DNA of 52,479 bases from Parvibaculaceae bacterium (GTDB taxonomy: Bacteria > Pseudomonadota > Alphaproteobacteria > Parvibaculales > Parvibaculaceae). The stretch lies in assembly GCA_029209985.1 (NCBI GenBank), contig JARGNZ010000022.1, positions 1 to 52,479 of the forward strand. Reading direction: 5' to 3'. The translations under genes and the position numbers were made by a program. Under the pieces are notes generated by a model, which worked only from the letters and a program-made list of their open reading frames with translations, was not told the DNA's origin and searched no databases. Shown one piece after another: positions 8,860-18,520 of the stretch; position 1 is the first letter of the stretch, and the number at the start of each line of letters is the position of its first letter.

Positions 8860-10722
8860 TTATGATGCGCGTTTGCCTCGTTTTTTTGGCCCTGTGTTTT
8901 CTTCAAATAGGGAGGCAAGTTGTTCGGTCATTGCGCCGCCTAATTGTTCAGCATCTACGATTGTCACGGCGTGCTCATAATAGCGGGTTACATCGTGACC
9001 AATGCCAATCGCAATCAACTCTACAGGCGAGCGGGTTTCAATGTCTTCGATGACTGAGCGCAGGTGACGTTCTAGGTAGTTGCCAGAATTGACAGACAAG
9101 GTGCTGTCATCCACGGGGGCGCCATCTGAGATCACCATCATGATTTTGCGTTGCTCGGGGCGGGCCATCAAGCGGTTGTAGGCCCAGCCGAGTGCTTCGC
9201 CGTCGATGTTTTCTTTCAGCAAGCCTTCCCGCATCATCAAACCTAGGTTGCGACGGGCACGACGCCACGGAGCGTCTGCGGCTTTATACACAATGTGGCG
9301 CAGGTCATTGAGGCGCCCCGGATTTGCCGGTTTGCCTTCCGCAAGCCATCTCTCGCGAGACTGGCCGCCTTTCCATGCACGGGTGGTAAAGCCCAAAATT
9401 TCTACTTTTACACCGCAGCGTTCTAAGGTGCGGGCCAGAATGTCTGTGCACATGGCCGCAACCGTGATCGGGCGGCCCCGCATGGAGCCTGAATTGTCGA
9501 GCAGCAATGTGACGACGGTGTCGCGGAAATCCATGTCGCGTTCCATTTTATAGGAAAGCGGCATGGTGGGATCGACAAGGGCGCGGGTGAGGCGTGCGGC
9601 ATCTAAAATGCCTTCTTCTAAGTCAAATTCCCACGTGCGGTTCTGTTGTGCCATCAAGCGGCGTTGCAGCTTATTGGCGAGGCGTGAAACAACGCCCTGC
9701 ATTTGCTGCAATTGTTGGTCGAGATATTGACGCAGACGGGTGAGCTCTTCGAGGTCACATAATTCCTCGGCCAGAATCACTTCATCGTATTGCTGGGTGA
9801 AGACTTTGTAGGAAGGCTCTCGTTTGCTGCCCAACTCAGAATCCGGACGCCAAGGCTGGTTGCCCTCGGAGGTTTCGTCCATTTCCTCAGAGTCTGTTGG
9901 CATATCATCCGCATCGACCTCAACGGTTTGCTCTTCGCCGTCTTCGCCGTCGCCGTCGGAAAGTTCCATTTCTTCGGCAGATGTGCCTTCTGGTTGGTCG
10001 GCTTCACCGGCTTGGCCTTCTTCGTCTTGTTCGTCTTGGCCTTCGTCCTCGCCTTCCTGCTCTTCGCCCTCTTCTTGAGGGGCGTCTCCCAGTTCATCAC
10101 CCATTTCTAGGTCGATGAGGACGTCACGCATGACGCGAGAGAATTTCTCTTGATCGGTCATGACGTCGGCTAGACGAGCGATATCTGCTTCGGCTTTGGC
10201 TGATAGTTCTTCTTGCCAAAAGTCCATCACGGCTTGGGCCGCTGGAGGAGGGGTGTCCCCCGTCAACTTTTCGCGCACCATTAAGGCCACGGCTTCTGCC
10301 AGTGGCGCCTCGTCTTTGGTGGTGACTTTATCTAGGCCGCGTTGCACCAAGCGTTGCTCAAGGGCATGAGAGAGGTTCTCACGGGTGCCGTCCATTTGCG
10401 TGGCACCAATGGCTTCCACTCGGGCTTGTTCGACCGCCTCAAACACAGCGCGGGCGTTGCCGCCTTCTGGTTCAAAGCGAGAATTGAGGGCAGCGTCATG
10501 GTGGGCGAGCCGTAGAGCATAGGCATCTGAGAAGCCGCGAATGCGGGCGACATCGTCGGTGTCCATCTCACGACTTGGGAGGGGAAGGCGTGCGCGTAGG
10601 CCGCGCAAGCCTGGCGGTTCAGTGCCGAAGCTTACTGCCAGCTCTTGGTTTTCCGAAATGGTGCGCATGGTATTGATGAGCGCACGCTTGAACGGTTCGA
10701 CCGGGCTTTCCTTATCACTCAT
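8860..10722 (-). CDS. cobT: Aerobic cobaltochelatase subunit CobT
   Basis: Together with CobS (AAA+) and CobN it inserts cobalt into hydrogenobyrinate a,c-diamide in aerobic cobalamin synthesis, driven by ATP. The 620-residue chain has an N-terminal helical region, a very acidic linker (about 210-300, rich in Glu, Asp, Gln) and a C-terminal von Willebrand A domain. The MIDAS metal motif D-N-S-G-S-M is at residues 409-414, and the second Thr/Asp elements follow in the helices ([12 protein letters not shown]). Length and layout match the family. It lies 88 bases downstream of cobS, the usual pair. The large partner CobN is not in the window. The product supports the cobalamin-dependent mutase scpA encoded 8 kb away. 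Confidence 0.96.
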   Translation of the reverse strand: MSDKESPVEPFKRALINTMRTISENQELAVSFGTEPPGLRGLRARLPLPSREMDTDDVARIRGFSDAYALRLAHHDAALNSRFEPEGGNARAVFEAVEQARVEAIGATQMDGTRENLSHALEQRLVQRGLDKVTTKDEAPLAEAVALMVREKLTGDTPPPAAQAVMDFWQEELSAKAEADIARLADVMTDQEKFSRVMRDVLIDLEMGDELGDAPQEEGEEQEGEDEGQDEQDEEGQAGEADQPEGTSAEEMELSDGDGEDGEEQTVEVDADDMPTDSEEMDETSEGNQPWRPDSELGSKREPSYKVFTQQYDEVILAEELCDLEELTRLRQYLDQQLQQMQGVVSRLANKLQRRLMAQQNRTWEFDLEEGILDAARLTRALVDPTMPLSYKMERDMDFRDTVVTLLLDNSGSMRGRPITVAAMCTDILARTLERCGVKVEILGFTTRAWKGGQSRERWLAEGKPANPGRLNDLRHIVYKAADAPWRRARRNLGLMMREGLLKENIDGEALGWAYNRLMARPEQRKIMMVISDGAPVDDSTLSVNSGNYLERHLRSVIEDIETRSPVELIAIGIGHDVTRYYEHAVTIVDAEQLGGAMTEQLASLFEENTGPKKRGKRAS

Positions 10723-10810
10723 GTTTTTGCCTTACTTCTGGCTTGAGCCGATTTGTGGCGTTGGGCCTCACGTAGTAGCAGAGCCTTTGGTGGCTCTTTG
10801 ATAAGGATGC

Positions 10811-11815
10811 TTAGTCAGCAACCAAGATTTTCGGAGCCGCTGTTGGCAGATCTTCGCCAAAACAACGCTGATAAAATTCAGCTACGGTTGGGCGTTCCAG
10901 CTCATCACACTTGTTGAGGAAGGTGAGGCGGAAGGCAAAACCAATGTCGCCAAAAATCTGTGCATTTTCAGCCCATGTCAGCACTGTACGCGGGCTCATC
11001 ACGGTAGAAATGTCCCCATTGATGAAGGCTGAGCGGGTTAAGTCGGCAACGCGGACCATTGAAGAGACGGTCTTGGCCCCATCGGGGGCATCCGCGAAGT
11101 GTTTCGACTTGTGCAGAATGATGTTTGTTTCTGCGTCGTGGGGCAGATAGTTCAAGGTGGTCACAATGTTCCACCGGTCCATCTGGCCTTGGTTGATTTG
11201 CTGTGTGCCGTGGTAGAGACCGCTGGTATCGCCCAAGCCAATGGTGTTGGCGGTGGCGAATAGGCGGAAAGCTGGGTTGGGGCTGATGACTTTGTTTTGG
11301 TCGAGCAAAGTCAATTTACCCTGTTGCTCGAGTACGCGCTGGATGACGAACATCACATCGGCGCGGCCTGCATCATATTCATCAAAGACGATGGCCACGG
11401 GGCGTTGAAGTGCCCAAGGCAAAATACCTTCGCGGAATTCCGTGATTTGTTTGCCGTCTTTCAGCACGATCGCATCTTTACCGATCAAATCGATCCGACT
11501 GATGTGGCTGTCCAAGTTGATGCGCACGCATGCCCAATTAAGGCGCGCTGCAATTTGTTCGATGTGGGTGGATTTACCTGTGCCGTGGTAGCCTTGAACA
11601 ATGACGCGGCGGTTAAAGGCAAAGCCGGCAAGCAGCGCGAGTGTTGTGTCGTGGTCGAAGAGATAGTCTTCGTCCAAGTCCGGTACATAGTCATTCCCTT
11701 CGGAAAAAGCAGGGACCTGGAGGTCCACGTCAATTCCAAATACTTCACGGGCATCTACCGTGGTGTCTGGTGCTTCGAGGGAAAATTCTTGGTTGCCGTT
11801 TACATTCGCGCTCAT
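10811..11815 (-). CDS. cobS: Aerobic cobaltochelatase subunit CobS, AAA+ ATPase
   Basis: The ATPase of the CobNST chelatase, forming rings with CobT as do BchI/BchD in magnesium chelatase. The 334 residues carry Walker A at 75-83 (G-Y-H-G-T-G-K-S-T), Walker B as IVFDEYDAG near 150, sensor [11 protein letters not shown] and the arginine-finger region MDRWN. The N terminus includes the CobS-type [15 protein letters not shown] segment. The ATG at 11815 gives this conserved start. It is first of the cobS-cobT pair; a J-domain protein gene lies 212 bases upstream on the same strand. A perfect AT-rich palindrome sits 57 bases before the start (11872-11883). Confidence 0.97.
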   Translation of the reverse strand: MSANVNGNQEFSLEAPDTTVDAREVFGIDVDLQVPAFSEGNDYVPDLDEDYLFDHDTTLALLAGFAFNRRVIVQGYHGTGKSTHIEQIAARLNWACVRINLDSHISRIDLIGKDAIVLKDGKQITEFREGILPWALQRPVAIVFDEYDAGRADVMFVIQRVLEQQGKLTLLDQNKVISPNPAFRLFATANTIGLGDTSGLYHGTQQINQGQMDRWNIVTTLNYLPHDAETNIILHKSKHFADAPDGAKTVSSMVRVADLTRSAFINGDISTVMSPRTVLTWAENAQIFGDIGFAFRLTFLNKCDELERPTVAEFYQRCFGEDLPTAAPKILVAD

Positions 11816-11871
11816 TTAGTCATCCAACTTCTGGACCATCGCCCATTTAGTGCGTTTTTACGTATATCGAG

Positions 11872-11883
11872 CCTATATATAGG
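11872..11883. repeat. 12-bp palindrome upstream of cobS
   Basis: CCTATATATAGG is a perfect palindrome in the 212-base gap before cobS. It contains a TATATA that could serve as a -10 element on the minus strand, but no good -35 lies at the right distance. It may be an operator or promoter core. Confidence 0.35.
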
Positions 11884-12027
11884 GGATTGTCACGATATTG
11901 GGAGGGCAAACACGAAAAAAGTTCGCTTTGGACTAGGTTTTTCTCAGATTGGCTCTGAAAATCAACGTCCGCGTCTGTTTTCCGTGTTGAGTGCCCCGTG
12001 ACAGGTTCGACTGTTTCTTTGAGAAGT

Positions 12028-12660
12028 TTAGCAGAAACCACTCTTTTTAAGATAGTCATATGCTTGCAAAACATGTTGCAGACGATCTTCTACATCCCGG
12101 TCGCCGCCATTGCGGTCTGGGTGGAACTTTTTCACCAGATCCTTGTAGCGGGTTTTGATTTCTGGGAGGGAGGCAAATTCGTCTAGGCCCAATGCTTCCA
12201 ACGCTTTGCGCTCTGCATTGCGCGGGGCGCGTTTGGGCATGTCGGCTTTGTCACGGGTAGCATCTACGCGGGCTTGTTTGCGTTTGTTCACGACGCCGAG
12301 TGAATCTTCGTAAAACTCTGGCTTCAGGCGCGCGGTGCCGAAAGAGCCATCTACACCGGTTTGCCATGTTGGACGGTGACCGGTGGCTGCTTGCTCGCGG
12401 TAGGTGCGGGCTTCTTCTTCGCTCATGCCTTCGAAATAATTGTATTGCTTGTTGTGTTCTTTAATGTGCGCCACGCAAAACCAATTGAATTTGTCATTTG
12501 GTTTGGCATTGTCTGCAGCAGGTCCGCGTTTTGGTGCCCGGTGGGGTGCGGGTAAATCGCAATTGGGCCAATCGCAAACACGATGGTTGAGTTTTGCGCG
12601 CTCCTTTGCCTTTTGGGGGGCAATGCGGATGGAGTCAAAATATTTAGAGTCTTTTGTCAT
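12028..12660 (-). CDS. J-domain protein with C-terminal DnaJ module
   Basis: A 210-residue co-chaperone-type protein. The J domain is at the C terminus (about 152-210), with the Hsp70-stimulating H-P-D at residues 180-182 between helices KTRYKDLVKKF and QHVLQAYDYLKKSG. The N-terminal half lacks DnaJ's Gly/Phe and zinc-finger regions. It holds C29-x4-C34 in CDWPNC and C62-x2-H65, which could be a small zinc site, followed by a conserved-looking NYFEGMSEEEARTYRE stretch. Proteins of this form commonly lie beside bolA and cobS in alphaproteobacteria. It presumably recruits DnaK to a specific client; which one is unknown. It is divergent from bolA. Confidence 0.88.
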   Translation of the reverse strand: MTKDSKYFDSIRIAPQKAKERAKLNHRVCDWPNCDLPAPHRAPKRGPAADNAKPNDKFNWFCVAHIKEHNKQYNYFEGMSEEEARTYREQAATGHRPTWQTGVDGSFGTARLKPEFYEDSLGVVNKRKQARVDATRDKADMPKRAPRNAERKALEALGLDEFASLPEIKTRYKDLVKKFHPDRNGGDRDVEDRLQHVLQAYDYLKKSGFC

Positions 12661-12789
12661 GGCTGAGATTATGGACTTTTTCGTTAAGAGAACAAAAGCA
12701 AAAGCTTTGGAATGGATATTTGTAGCAGGTTGTGCCGTCAGGGAATGTTGAGCCGGGCAGTGTATAGCAATTAGGTAAATGAGGATAGA

Positions 12790-13065
12790 ATGCGAATTGT
12801 AAAACTTATTGAAGAAAAACTGACAGCGGCGCTACACCCTCACCAGTTAGAGGTGATTGACGAGTCCCATTTGCATGCTGGCCATGGAGGTGCGCGGCCC
12901 GAAGGGGAAACGCATTTTCGGGTCGTGATTGTGTCGCCTCTTTTTGAGGGGGAAAGCCGGGTAGCGCGTCATCGGATGGTGACAAAGGTGCTTGCCGCCG
13001 AGATGAACAATCCCATTCATGCGTTGGCCCTCAAAACACAGACGCCAAAGGAAGCCGATGTTTAG
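12790..13065 (+). CDS. bolA: BolA family protein
   Basis: A 91-residue BolA-fold protein; family members pair with monothiol glutaredoxins to handle [2Fe-2S] clusters and affect morphology and stress responses. The conserved core HFRVVIVSPLFEGESRVARH (residues about 42-61) with the closing RHRMV segment is intact, and the loop His residues HLHAGHGG lie near 28-34. The ATG at 12790 follows GAGGA at 12781-12785. Its stop codon overlaps that of the convergent CBS-domain gene by four bases (13062-13065). It is divergent from the J-domain gene. Confidence 0.93.
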   Translation: MRIVKLIEEKLTAALHPHQLEVIDESHLHAGHGGARPEGETHFRVVIVSPLFEGESRVARHRMVTKVLAAEMNNPIHALALKTQTPKEADV

Positions 13066-14348
13066 GTGATTGCCCGTGTCCGCTCGCGTAGGTGGGTAAT
13101 TTTAACGGCGGTGATTTGGTTGCGTTGCCGCCGTAGAATTTCAAACCGCACGCCGTGGAAGGTGAATTTTTGGCCAATATCGGGAATGGTTTGGGCCTCG
13201 TGGATGACCAGACCTGCAATGGTTGTGGCCTCACTGTCGGGCAGGTTCCAGTCGAGTGATCTGTTGAGATCGCGGATGGTGACGGCGCCATCGACGCTGA
13301 TAGAACCGTCTGCATGACTGCGCATGGAGGGCACATCAAGGTCGTGCTCGTCTGCAATGTCCCCCACAATTTCTTCCAAAATATCTTCCAGCGTGACCAA
13401 GCCCATCAACGCGCCATATTCATCCACCACAAGGGCGAAGTGGCTTTTTTTGCGCAAAAAGGCGTTGAGCTGCGCCCGTACGGCTGTGGTTTCGGGCACA
13501 AACCATGGCTTGTTGGCAATCGACATGACATCGATGGCCCCAAATTTTCCTTCAGCAGCGGCCAAGGCCCGCAACAGGTCTTTGGCGTGAACAACGCCGA
13601 CGATGTTGTCGGGATCGTCTTTCCAAAGCGGAATGCGGGTGTGTGGGCTTGCTAAAACCTGTTGGACGATGGTTTCGTTGGCTTGGGACGCGTCGATCAT
13701 GCCCATATTCTTACGGTGCACCATAATCTCGCTGACTTCTAGCTCCTGTAAATCCAGAATACCGCCGAGCATGTCCCTATCACGTTTGACCACGCCGCCT
13801 TCGTGGTGGTGCAGATCAATGGCCCCGCGTAATTCTTCATGAGCGGAGAGAACAAGTTCATTCTCTGTTGAGATGTTGAAGAGCTTTAAGGTGGTGCGCA
13901 CAATAAATTGGATGGCCCCGGTGATGGGGGCGAGGATCATTACTAAGACCCGCAAGAGGGGACCTGCAATGAGGGCGACTCTATCGGGATTTGAAATGGC
14001 GTAGGTTTTGGGCAGCACTTCGGCAAAAACGACGATGAGGGCTGTCATGACCAAGGTCGCATAGACCACGCCCGTGTCGCCAAACAGAATGATGAGAACG
14101 CTTGTGGCAAGGGAGGTCGCGAGGATGTTGACCATATTATTGCCGAGCAGGATCGCGCCAATTAAGCCTTCCAGATCGTTGATGAGGTTGGAGACGGTGC
14201 GGGCTTGTTTGTTCCCTGCTTTTGACAAGGCATGGATGCGCGATTTGGATGCTGCTGTCAGAGCTGTTTCAGAGCCTGAGAAAAGAGCAGAAATGGCCAA
14301 TAGAATGAACACAAAGAAGAGTGTCAGCCACAACCCCAGCGTTTCCAT
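13062..14348 (-). CDS. CorC/HlyC-type CNNM and CBS-domain membrane protein
   Basis: A 428-residue inner-membrane protein. Residues about 1-190 form a CNNM/DUF21 transmembrane domain (four hydrophobic segments; ALFSGSETALTAASKSRIHA near 21-40 is the signature). A CBS pair follows at about 205-330, including VVDEYGALMGLVTLEDILEEIVGDI, then a C-terminal CorC_HlyC domain (about 340-425). Homologues are tied to Mg/Co efflux or to hemolysin-like phenotypes. The transport role is inferred from family. It lies 21 bases downstream of aroB on the same strand, so aroK-aroB-corC may form one unit. The stop codon overlaps bolA's. Confidence 0.92.
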   Translation of the reverse strand: METLGLWLTLFFVFILLAISALFSGSETALTAASKSRIHALSKAGNKQARTVSNLINDLEGLIGAILLGNNMVNILATSLATSVLIILFGDTGVVYATLVMTALIVVFAEVLPKTYAISNPDRVALIAGPLLRVLVMILAPITGAIQFIVRTTLKLFNISTENELVLSAHEELRGAIDLHHHEGGVVKRDRDMLGGILDLQELEVSEIMVHRKNMGMIDASQANETIVQQVLASPHTRIPLWKDDPDNIVGVVHAKDLLRALAAAEGKFGAIDVMSIANKPWFVPETTAVRAQLNAFLRKKSHFALVVDEYGALMGLVTLEDILEEIVGDIADEHDLDVPSMRSHADGSISVDGAVTIRDLNRSLDWNLPDSEATTIAGLVIHEAQTIPDIGQKFTFHGVRFEILRRQRNQITAVKITHLRERTRAIT

Positions 14349-14369
14349 GATTGTTCTCCAATGAACTGG

Positions 14370-15485
14370 TTAGGCGTCCTTGCGGATGCCACTTAAAAAA
14401 GTGCGCAGGTCGCTTGTGGCGATCTCGCGGGTAATGAAGCTGTCGCCAATGCCCTTGGTTAGAATGAAGGTGAGCTCTCCATCGACGACTTTTTTATCTT
14501 GCGCCATGAGCGTAATCAGGGCGTCTGTATCTGGCAGATCGCCGGGAATATCTTCCATACGGGTGGGCAGTCCGGCTGCTCTCATATGGCGTTCGGCGCG
14601 CTCGGCATCTTGCCCCGGACATAAGCCTAAGTGTTGAGAAAAATACATGGCCAGCGTCATGCCGATAGCAACCCCTTCGCCGTGTACCAATCGGGCGGAT
14701 GTATAGGACGTGGCTGCTTCAAGAGCGTGGCCGAAGGTATGCCCAAGATTAAGCAGGGCGCGGACGCCGCCTTCTTTTTCGTCTTGGGCCACAATGTCGG
14801 CCTTTGCCTGACAGCTTTTTGTGATCGCATAGGTGCGGGCTGTTTCATCGCCTGCTTTAATTTTTTCGACATTGGCTTCAAGCCAATCGAAAAAAGGCCG
14901 ATCATTAATCAGGCCGTATTTAACGACTTCAGCGTATCCGGCAATGAATTCGCGCGGGCTGAGTGTTTTAAGGGCGCTGGTGTCGGCTAAAACAAGTTGA
15001 GGTTGATGGAAGGCCCCAATAAGGTTTTTGCCTTCAGGGGTGTTAATGCCTGTTTTGCCACCCACAGAACTGTCTACTTGCGACAAAAGGGTGGTTGGAA
15101 TTTGGATGAAATCGACACCGCGCCGTAGAATTGAGGCGGCAAAACCTGTGAGATCACCAATCACCCCGCCCCCCAGAGCTACAACCATATCATTGCGTTC
15201 GACACCGGCTTGCAGCAGGTCGGAACACAGGCTTTGCAGTTGGGGAAAGCTTTTGGTTTTTTCACCTGCTGGCAGGACAAAGCTTTTGACGGCGATGCCT
15301 TTTTCTTCTAATGCGCTTTGCAGTGGTCCTAAGTGGTGTGCGGCAACATTTTCATCTGTTACGACAACAGCCTTGGGACGGCGCAATACTTTGGATAAAT
15401 GTTCCCCCGCATTCGCAATGAGATCGGGGCCAACCAAAATGTCGTAAGCGCGATCGCCGAGGTCTACAGTAATACTTGCCGTCAT
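14370..15485 (-). CDS. aroB: 3-dehydroquinate synthase
   Basis: The second step of the shikimate pathway, converting DAHP to 3-dehydroquinate with NAD and a divalent metal. The 371-residue chain shows the NAD/substrate loop GGGVIGDLTGFAAS and PTTLLSQVDSSVGGKTGIN, and the metal ligands Glu (AEVVKYGLI) and two His (NLGHTFGHALE, LVHGEG). Length is typical. The ATG at 15485 overlaps the stop of aroK by four bases, so translation is probably coupled in an aroK-aroB operon. Confidence 0.98.
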   Translation of the reverse strand: MTASITVDLGDRAYDILVGPDLIANAGEHLSKVLRRPKAVVVTDENVAAHHLGPLQSALEEKGIAVKSFVLPAGEKTKSFPQLQSLCSDLLQAGVERNDMVVALGGGVIGDLTGFAASILRRGVDFIQIPTTLLSQVDSSVGGKTGINTPEGKNLIGAFHQPQLVLADTSALKTLSPREFIAGYAEVVKYGLINDRPFFDWLEANVEKIKAGDETARTYAITKSCQAKADIVAQDEKEGGVRALLNLGHTFGHALEAATSYTSARLVHGEGVAIGMTLAMYFSQHLGLCPGQDAERAERHMRAAGLPTRMEDIPGDLPDTDALITLMAQDKKVVDGELTFILTKGIGDSFITREIATSDLRTFLSGIRKDA

Positions 15486-16159
15486 TTAGAAGTCTCTTTT
15501 GCAGGGGTGGTGGTTAGATAAGCGTTCAGCGCAATCAGTAATTTCTCTACAACATGTTCATGCGTGCCTTCTACGCTATCAACTGTGAGGTCGGCCAATT
15601 CATAGATAGGATAGCGTTCTGAAATTAATTTTTCCATCACGGCGCGTGGGTTTTCTTCGTTGAGTAATGGCCGATTGCCTCGGCGTCCGACGCGGTCCAT
15701 AAGAACATCTAAATCTGCATGTAGCCAGATGGAGACGGCATGTTGGGCGATGTTCTCTCTGGTTTGAGCATTCATATAGGCCCCGCCGCCTGTCGCTAAA
15801 ACATGCGGCCCTTTGGTGAGAAGGCGGGCAATCACACGTTTCTCGCCTGCACGAAACGCGGCTTCCCCGTGATTTTCAAATATTTCCGGTATGGTTTCAC
15901 CTGCGGCCGTTTCGATTTCGGCGTCGGCGTCCACAAAATCTAAATCTAATGCTTGCGCCAGCCTGCGCCCGATTGTTGTTTTGCCAGCCCCCATCAGACC
16001 TACAAGCACAAGCGCGCGCCCCTTGAGATGCGACTTGATCGAGGCAGATAATTTTGCGGCCTCCTGCGCGGGGGAGGGGGCGGTCCCATTTGAGGGTGCA
16101 GTGGATTGGCCGGAATTTTGTTTGGGTGGCGAGGCGTGTGCCGGAATGTCTTCGCTCAT
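15482..16159 (-). CDS. aroK: Shikimate kinase
   Basis: Phosphorylates shikimate at O3 with ATP. The catalytic part starts near residue 47. Walker A GLMGAGKTT is at residues 54-62, the shikimate-binding Asp in DADAEIE, the Arg in FRAGEKRVI, the GGG substrate loop (LATGGGAY), and the lid arginines in GRRGNRPLL. The ~45-residue Ser/Pro/Ala-rich N-terminal extension before the kinase core is longer than in E. coli AroK but common in alphaproteobacteria; an internal start is possible. It is first gene of the aroK-aroB unit, divergent from the exported protein at 16532. Confidence 0.96.
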   Translation of the reverse strand: MSEDIPAHASPPKQNSGQSTAPSNGTAPSPAQEAAKLSASIKSHLKGRALVLVGLMGAGKTTIGRRLAQALDLDFVDADAEIETAAGETIPEIFENHGEAAFRAGEKRVIARLLTKGPHVLATGGGAYMNAQTRENIAQHAVSIWLHADLDVLMDRVGRRGNRPLLNEENPRAVMEKLISERYPIYELADLTVDSVEGTHEHVVEKLLIALNAYLTTTPAKETSK

Positions 16160-16531
16160 TGCTTTTCAGTCATATGGTTGCGGTATTGCCTAAGTTCTAT
16201 CGCTTGCGTCTTATCCCGGTCTCTAAATTTGGGCTTCCGCCTCTCAATTGAGGGGAGTGCGACGCGCGACGGATGAGGTCAATACCAATGTGTTTCACTT
16301 TGAGGGCATCTTACCCCAAAAACTTTGGATCTCTTAGTGGGAACCGCGAGAAAAGCTTGCTTGATTGAGGAAAATGAATTGTCAGTGAAATCGCCCCATT
16401 TTCGCCCTAAGCTTTGCCTAGTATGCGGTACTGTGTGATTTGCTGATGGCATCTTCGAACAGGGCGTTTTGGCAAAGATATTGGCCGCATGTTCGGTCAG
16501 GCGATGAATTTAAGTTGAGGGAGTGGTTTGT
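16160..16531. other. Divergent intergenic region between aroK and a secreted-protein gene
   Basis: 372 bases without a recognisable gene. It must hold promoters for aroK (minus) and the gene at 16532 (plus). No convincing -35/-10 pair or large inverted repeat was found. GAGGGAG at 16517-16523 is the ribosome binding site of the plus-strand gene. Confidence 0.5.
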
Positions 16532-18514
16532 ATGTCGGGGGGAGTAAGTCGAACAACTTCATTTGTTGCATTTTCGCTCGCTTCAACGCTGATGGCCGTC
16601 AGTTTGGTGCCATTCTCTGGGCAAAAGGCATGGGCACAAGATGAGCCCCCCCAAAGTGAAGCCTCTGTTATTTCCCCTGTTGCTGCTTCATCTGTTGAGA
16701 AGACTGGTGGGCCGGTGCGCCTGCTTCCTCGTCGGTTGACCCCTAAAAGGGGTCCTGATGCGGCTTCTTTGGATGTTGGCCTTGATTCGGATTTGAGTTC
16801 TAAAGTAGACGCCCCTCTCGATGCAGATGTTGTGGAGATGGGTGAAAATACGCTGGCATCGCCGACGGCTATTTTGGGGCCGCCTGTGGGGGCGGATCGA
16901 TTTAAGCTGTTATCGGCCCCGCCGGGTGGGGATGGTTCTGGCATTCAAGTGGGTGTTTTAGGGCGGGTTGATGAAGCCTCTGTGGGATTGCTGTCGCACT
17001 TAGATGGCGGCTTGGGCAGCACAATGTGGCTGGGTACAGACCGGGCCTTGGTTGAAGAAGGGCTATCTGCCCTGCATGTGCCGATTGAGGGGCGCAGCCT
17101 GCAAGAGCTGACGAAACGATTTTTATTGAGCACGGCGACTGCGCCGGGTGGGGTGACGCAGGGGCGTTCGTTGCTTGCCTTGCGGCTGGAAAAGTTGAAT
17201 GCCGCTGGTTTGAGCGACCAGGTGCGCCGCTTGGTGCGTCACGCGGGGCTGAAACGCATTGCCCCAGAAACATCTGTGCAAATTGCCCGTGCGTTTTTGG
17301 CGAATGGCGATAAAATGGACGCGTGCCGGTTTTTGAGCGCATTGCCTGCGGGGGGTGATGTGGCGGGTGATCCGGTCGCGGCGTTTACCATGAAGATGAC
17401 GGCTTATTGTCAGATGATTGGGGGCGACGGGGTTGCTGCCAATTTGACATTGGATTTGGCACGGGAAAAGGGACTGGATGCGCCGCTCTTTTTTGCCCTC
17501 ATGGCAAAGGCCATCGATGGCATTACGCTGCCTGCTAAAACGCCTGAGCGCCTGAGTGTATTTGATTTGATGCTTTATGATGAGGCACGCCAAACGGTGC
17601 CCACGGATGTGGTTAGCCGAGTTGAGTTGGCTGGATTGCCTGCATTGGCGCGTAATATACGCCACCCCTTGGCCATTCAGTTGGCGGCTGGTGAGAGGGC
17701 GGCTGGATATGAGTTAATTAGTGGCGCTGAGCTTGGAGACCTTTATTTGACCGCGAGTGCTGCGGGGGAAAATGAGGGCGCGGGTTTTGCCCGAGCGCGG
17801 GCTTATCGGGATATTATGAACGAGGCGGTGCCCCAAAAACGGTCGCGGCTTGTGAGCGGACTGGTCGGCTCTGTGCCTGATGGGTTGGTGCGGCGGGCGC
17901 TGGTGGATGTGGTGCAACCGGCCTTGGCGACGGCTCCTCCCGCGCGGGCTGTCCTAGAAGATGCGCCGCAGATTATTCGTGTGCTGATTGAACAGGGTGA
18001 CCGGGTGCGTTCTGGCATGTGGTTGAACATGGTGCGTGAGACGGGGGCTGCGGCACCTGGTTTGGTGCAATTAGAGCTGATGCACCTTATTTTGACTTTG
18101 CCTGACAACGGTTTGGTTGTGCCCGAAAAGGCAAGCCAATTATTGTTGTCGGCGACAAGAGAGGGTGGATTTGATCGTGACTTTGCAGCGGTTTGTGCTG
18201 TTCTGTTCGATCCTCTTGGGATTGCGCTGGACGGCGCGGTGTGGCCTGCAATCTTTGATACGGGAAACCCTGCAAATGGGGCGATGCCGAATGAAGACGT
18301 GATGCAGCGATTGGCTGCGGCGGGTAACGCTGGAAAACGAGGTGAGACGGTGCTTTGGTCTCTGCTTGCCTTGGGAGAAAAGCCATTGGCCGAGGTGCAC
18401 CCTCAGGCGGTGGCGGCGGTTGCAACGGCGCTACGCCAAGTCGGTTTGCGTGATGAAGCAAAAGCAATGGTTTTGGATGTAATGCTGGCAAAAACCAGCA
18501 CTGTAGGGAGTTAA
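16532..18514 (+). CDS. Large exported protein of unknown function, helical repeats
   Basis: I do not recognise a named family. The 660-residue product begins with a signal peptide (MSGGVSRTTSFVAFSLAST onward) with a probable cleavage at A-W-A|Q-D around residue 35. A Pro/Ser/Asp-rich low-complexity stretch follows to about 110, then a long all-helical body of Leu/Ala-rich segments (for example GRSLLALRLEKLNAAG and PALARNIRHPLAIQLAAGER) that look like TPR- or SEL1-type solenoid repeats. The ATG at 16532 is chosen because GAGGGAG at 16517-16523 lies 8 bases before it; a GTG at 16523 overlaps that site. xerD starts six bases after its stop, so both are probably co-transcribed. A periplasmic scaffold is the most that can be inferred. 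Confidence 0.82.
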   Translation: MSGGVSRTTSFVAFSLASTLMAVSLVPFSGQKAWAQDEPPQSEASVISPVAASSVEKTGGPVRLLPRRLTPKRGPDAASLDVGLDSDLSSKVDAPLDADVVEMGENTLASPTAILGPPVGADRFKLLSAPPGGDGSGIQVGVLGRVDEASVGLLSHLDGGLGSTMWLGTDRALVEEGLSALHVPIEGRSLQELTKRFLLSTATAPGGVTQGRSLLALRLEKLNAAGLSDQVRRLVRHAGLKRIAPETSVQIARAFLANGDKMDACRFLSALPAGGDVAGDPVAAFTMKMTAYCQMIGGDGVAANLTLDLAREKGLDAPLFFALMAKAIDGITLPAKTPERLSVFDLMLYDEARQTVPTDVVSRVELAGLPALARNIRHPLAIQLAAGERAAGYELISGAELGDLYLTASAAGENEGAGFARARAYRDIMNEAVPQKRSRLVSGLVGSVPDGLVRRALVDVVQPALATAPPARAVLEDAPQIIRVLIEQGDRVRSGMWLNMVRETGAAAPGLVQLELMHLILTLPDNGLVVPEKASQLLLSATREGGFDRDFAAVCAVLFDPLGIALDGAVWPAIFDTGNPANGAMPNEDVMQRLAAAGNAGKRGETVLWSLLALGEKPLAEVHPQAVAAVATALRQVGLRDEAKAMVLDVMLAKTSTVGS

Positions 18515-18520
18515 GAGCGT

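Noticed and set aside
9800-10100. Repetitive acidic stretch in cobT as a genomic repeat
   Set aside because: The repetitive GAG/GAC codons encode the acidic linker typical of CobT; not an independent repeat.
12000-12020. ACAGGTTCGACTGT, resembling a tRNA T-arm
   Set aside because: The arm does not form the five-base-pair stem with a seven-base loop, and no acceptor or anticodon arm surrounds it.
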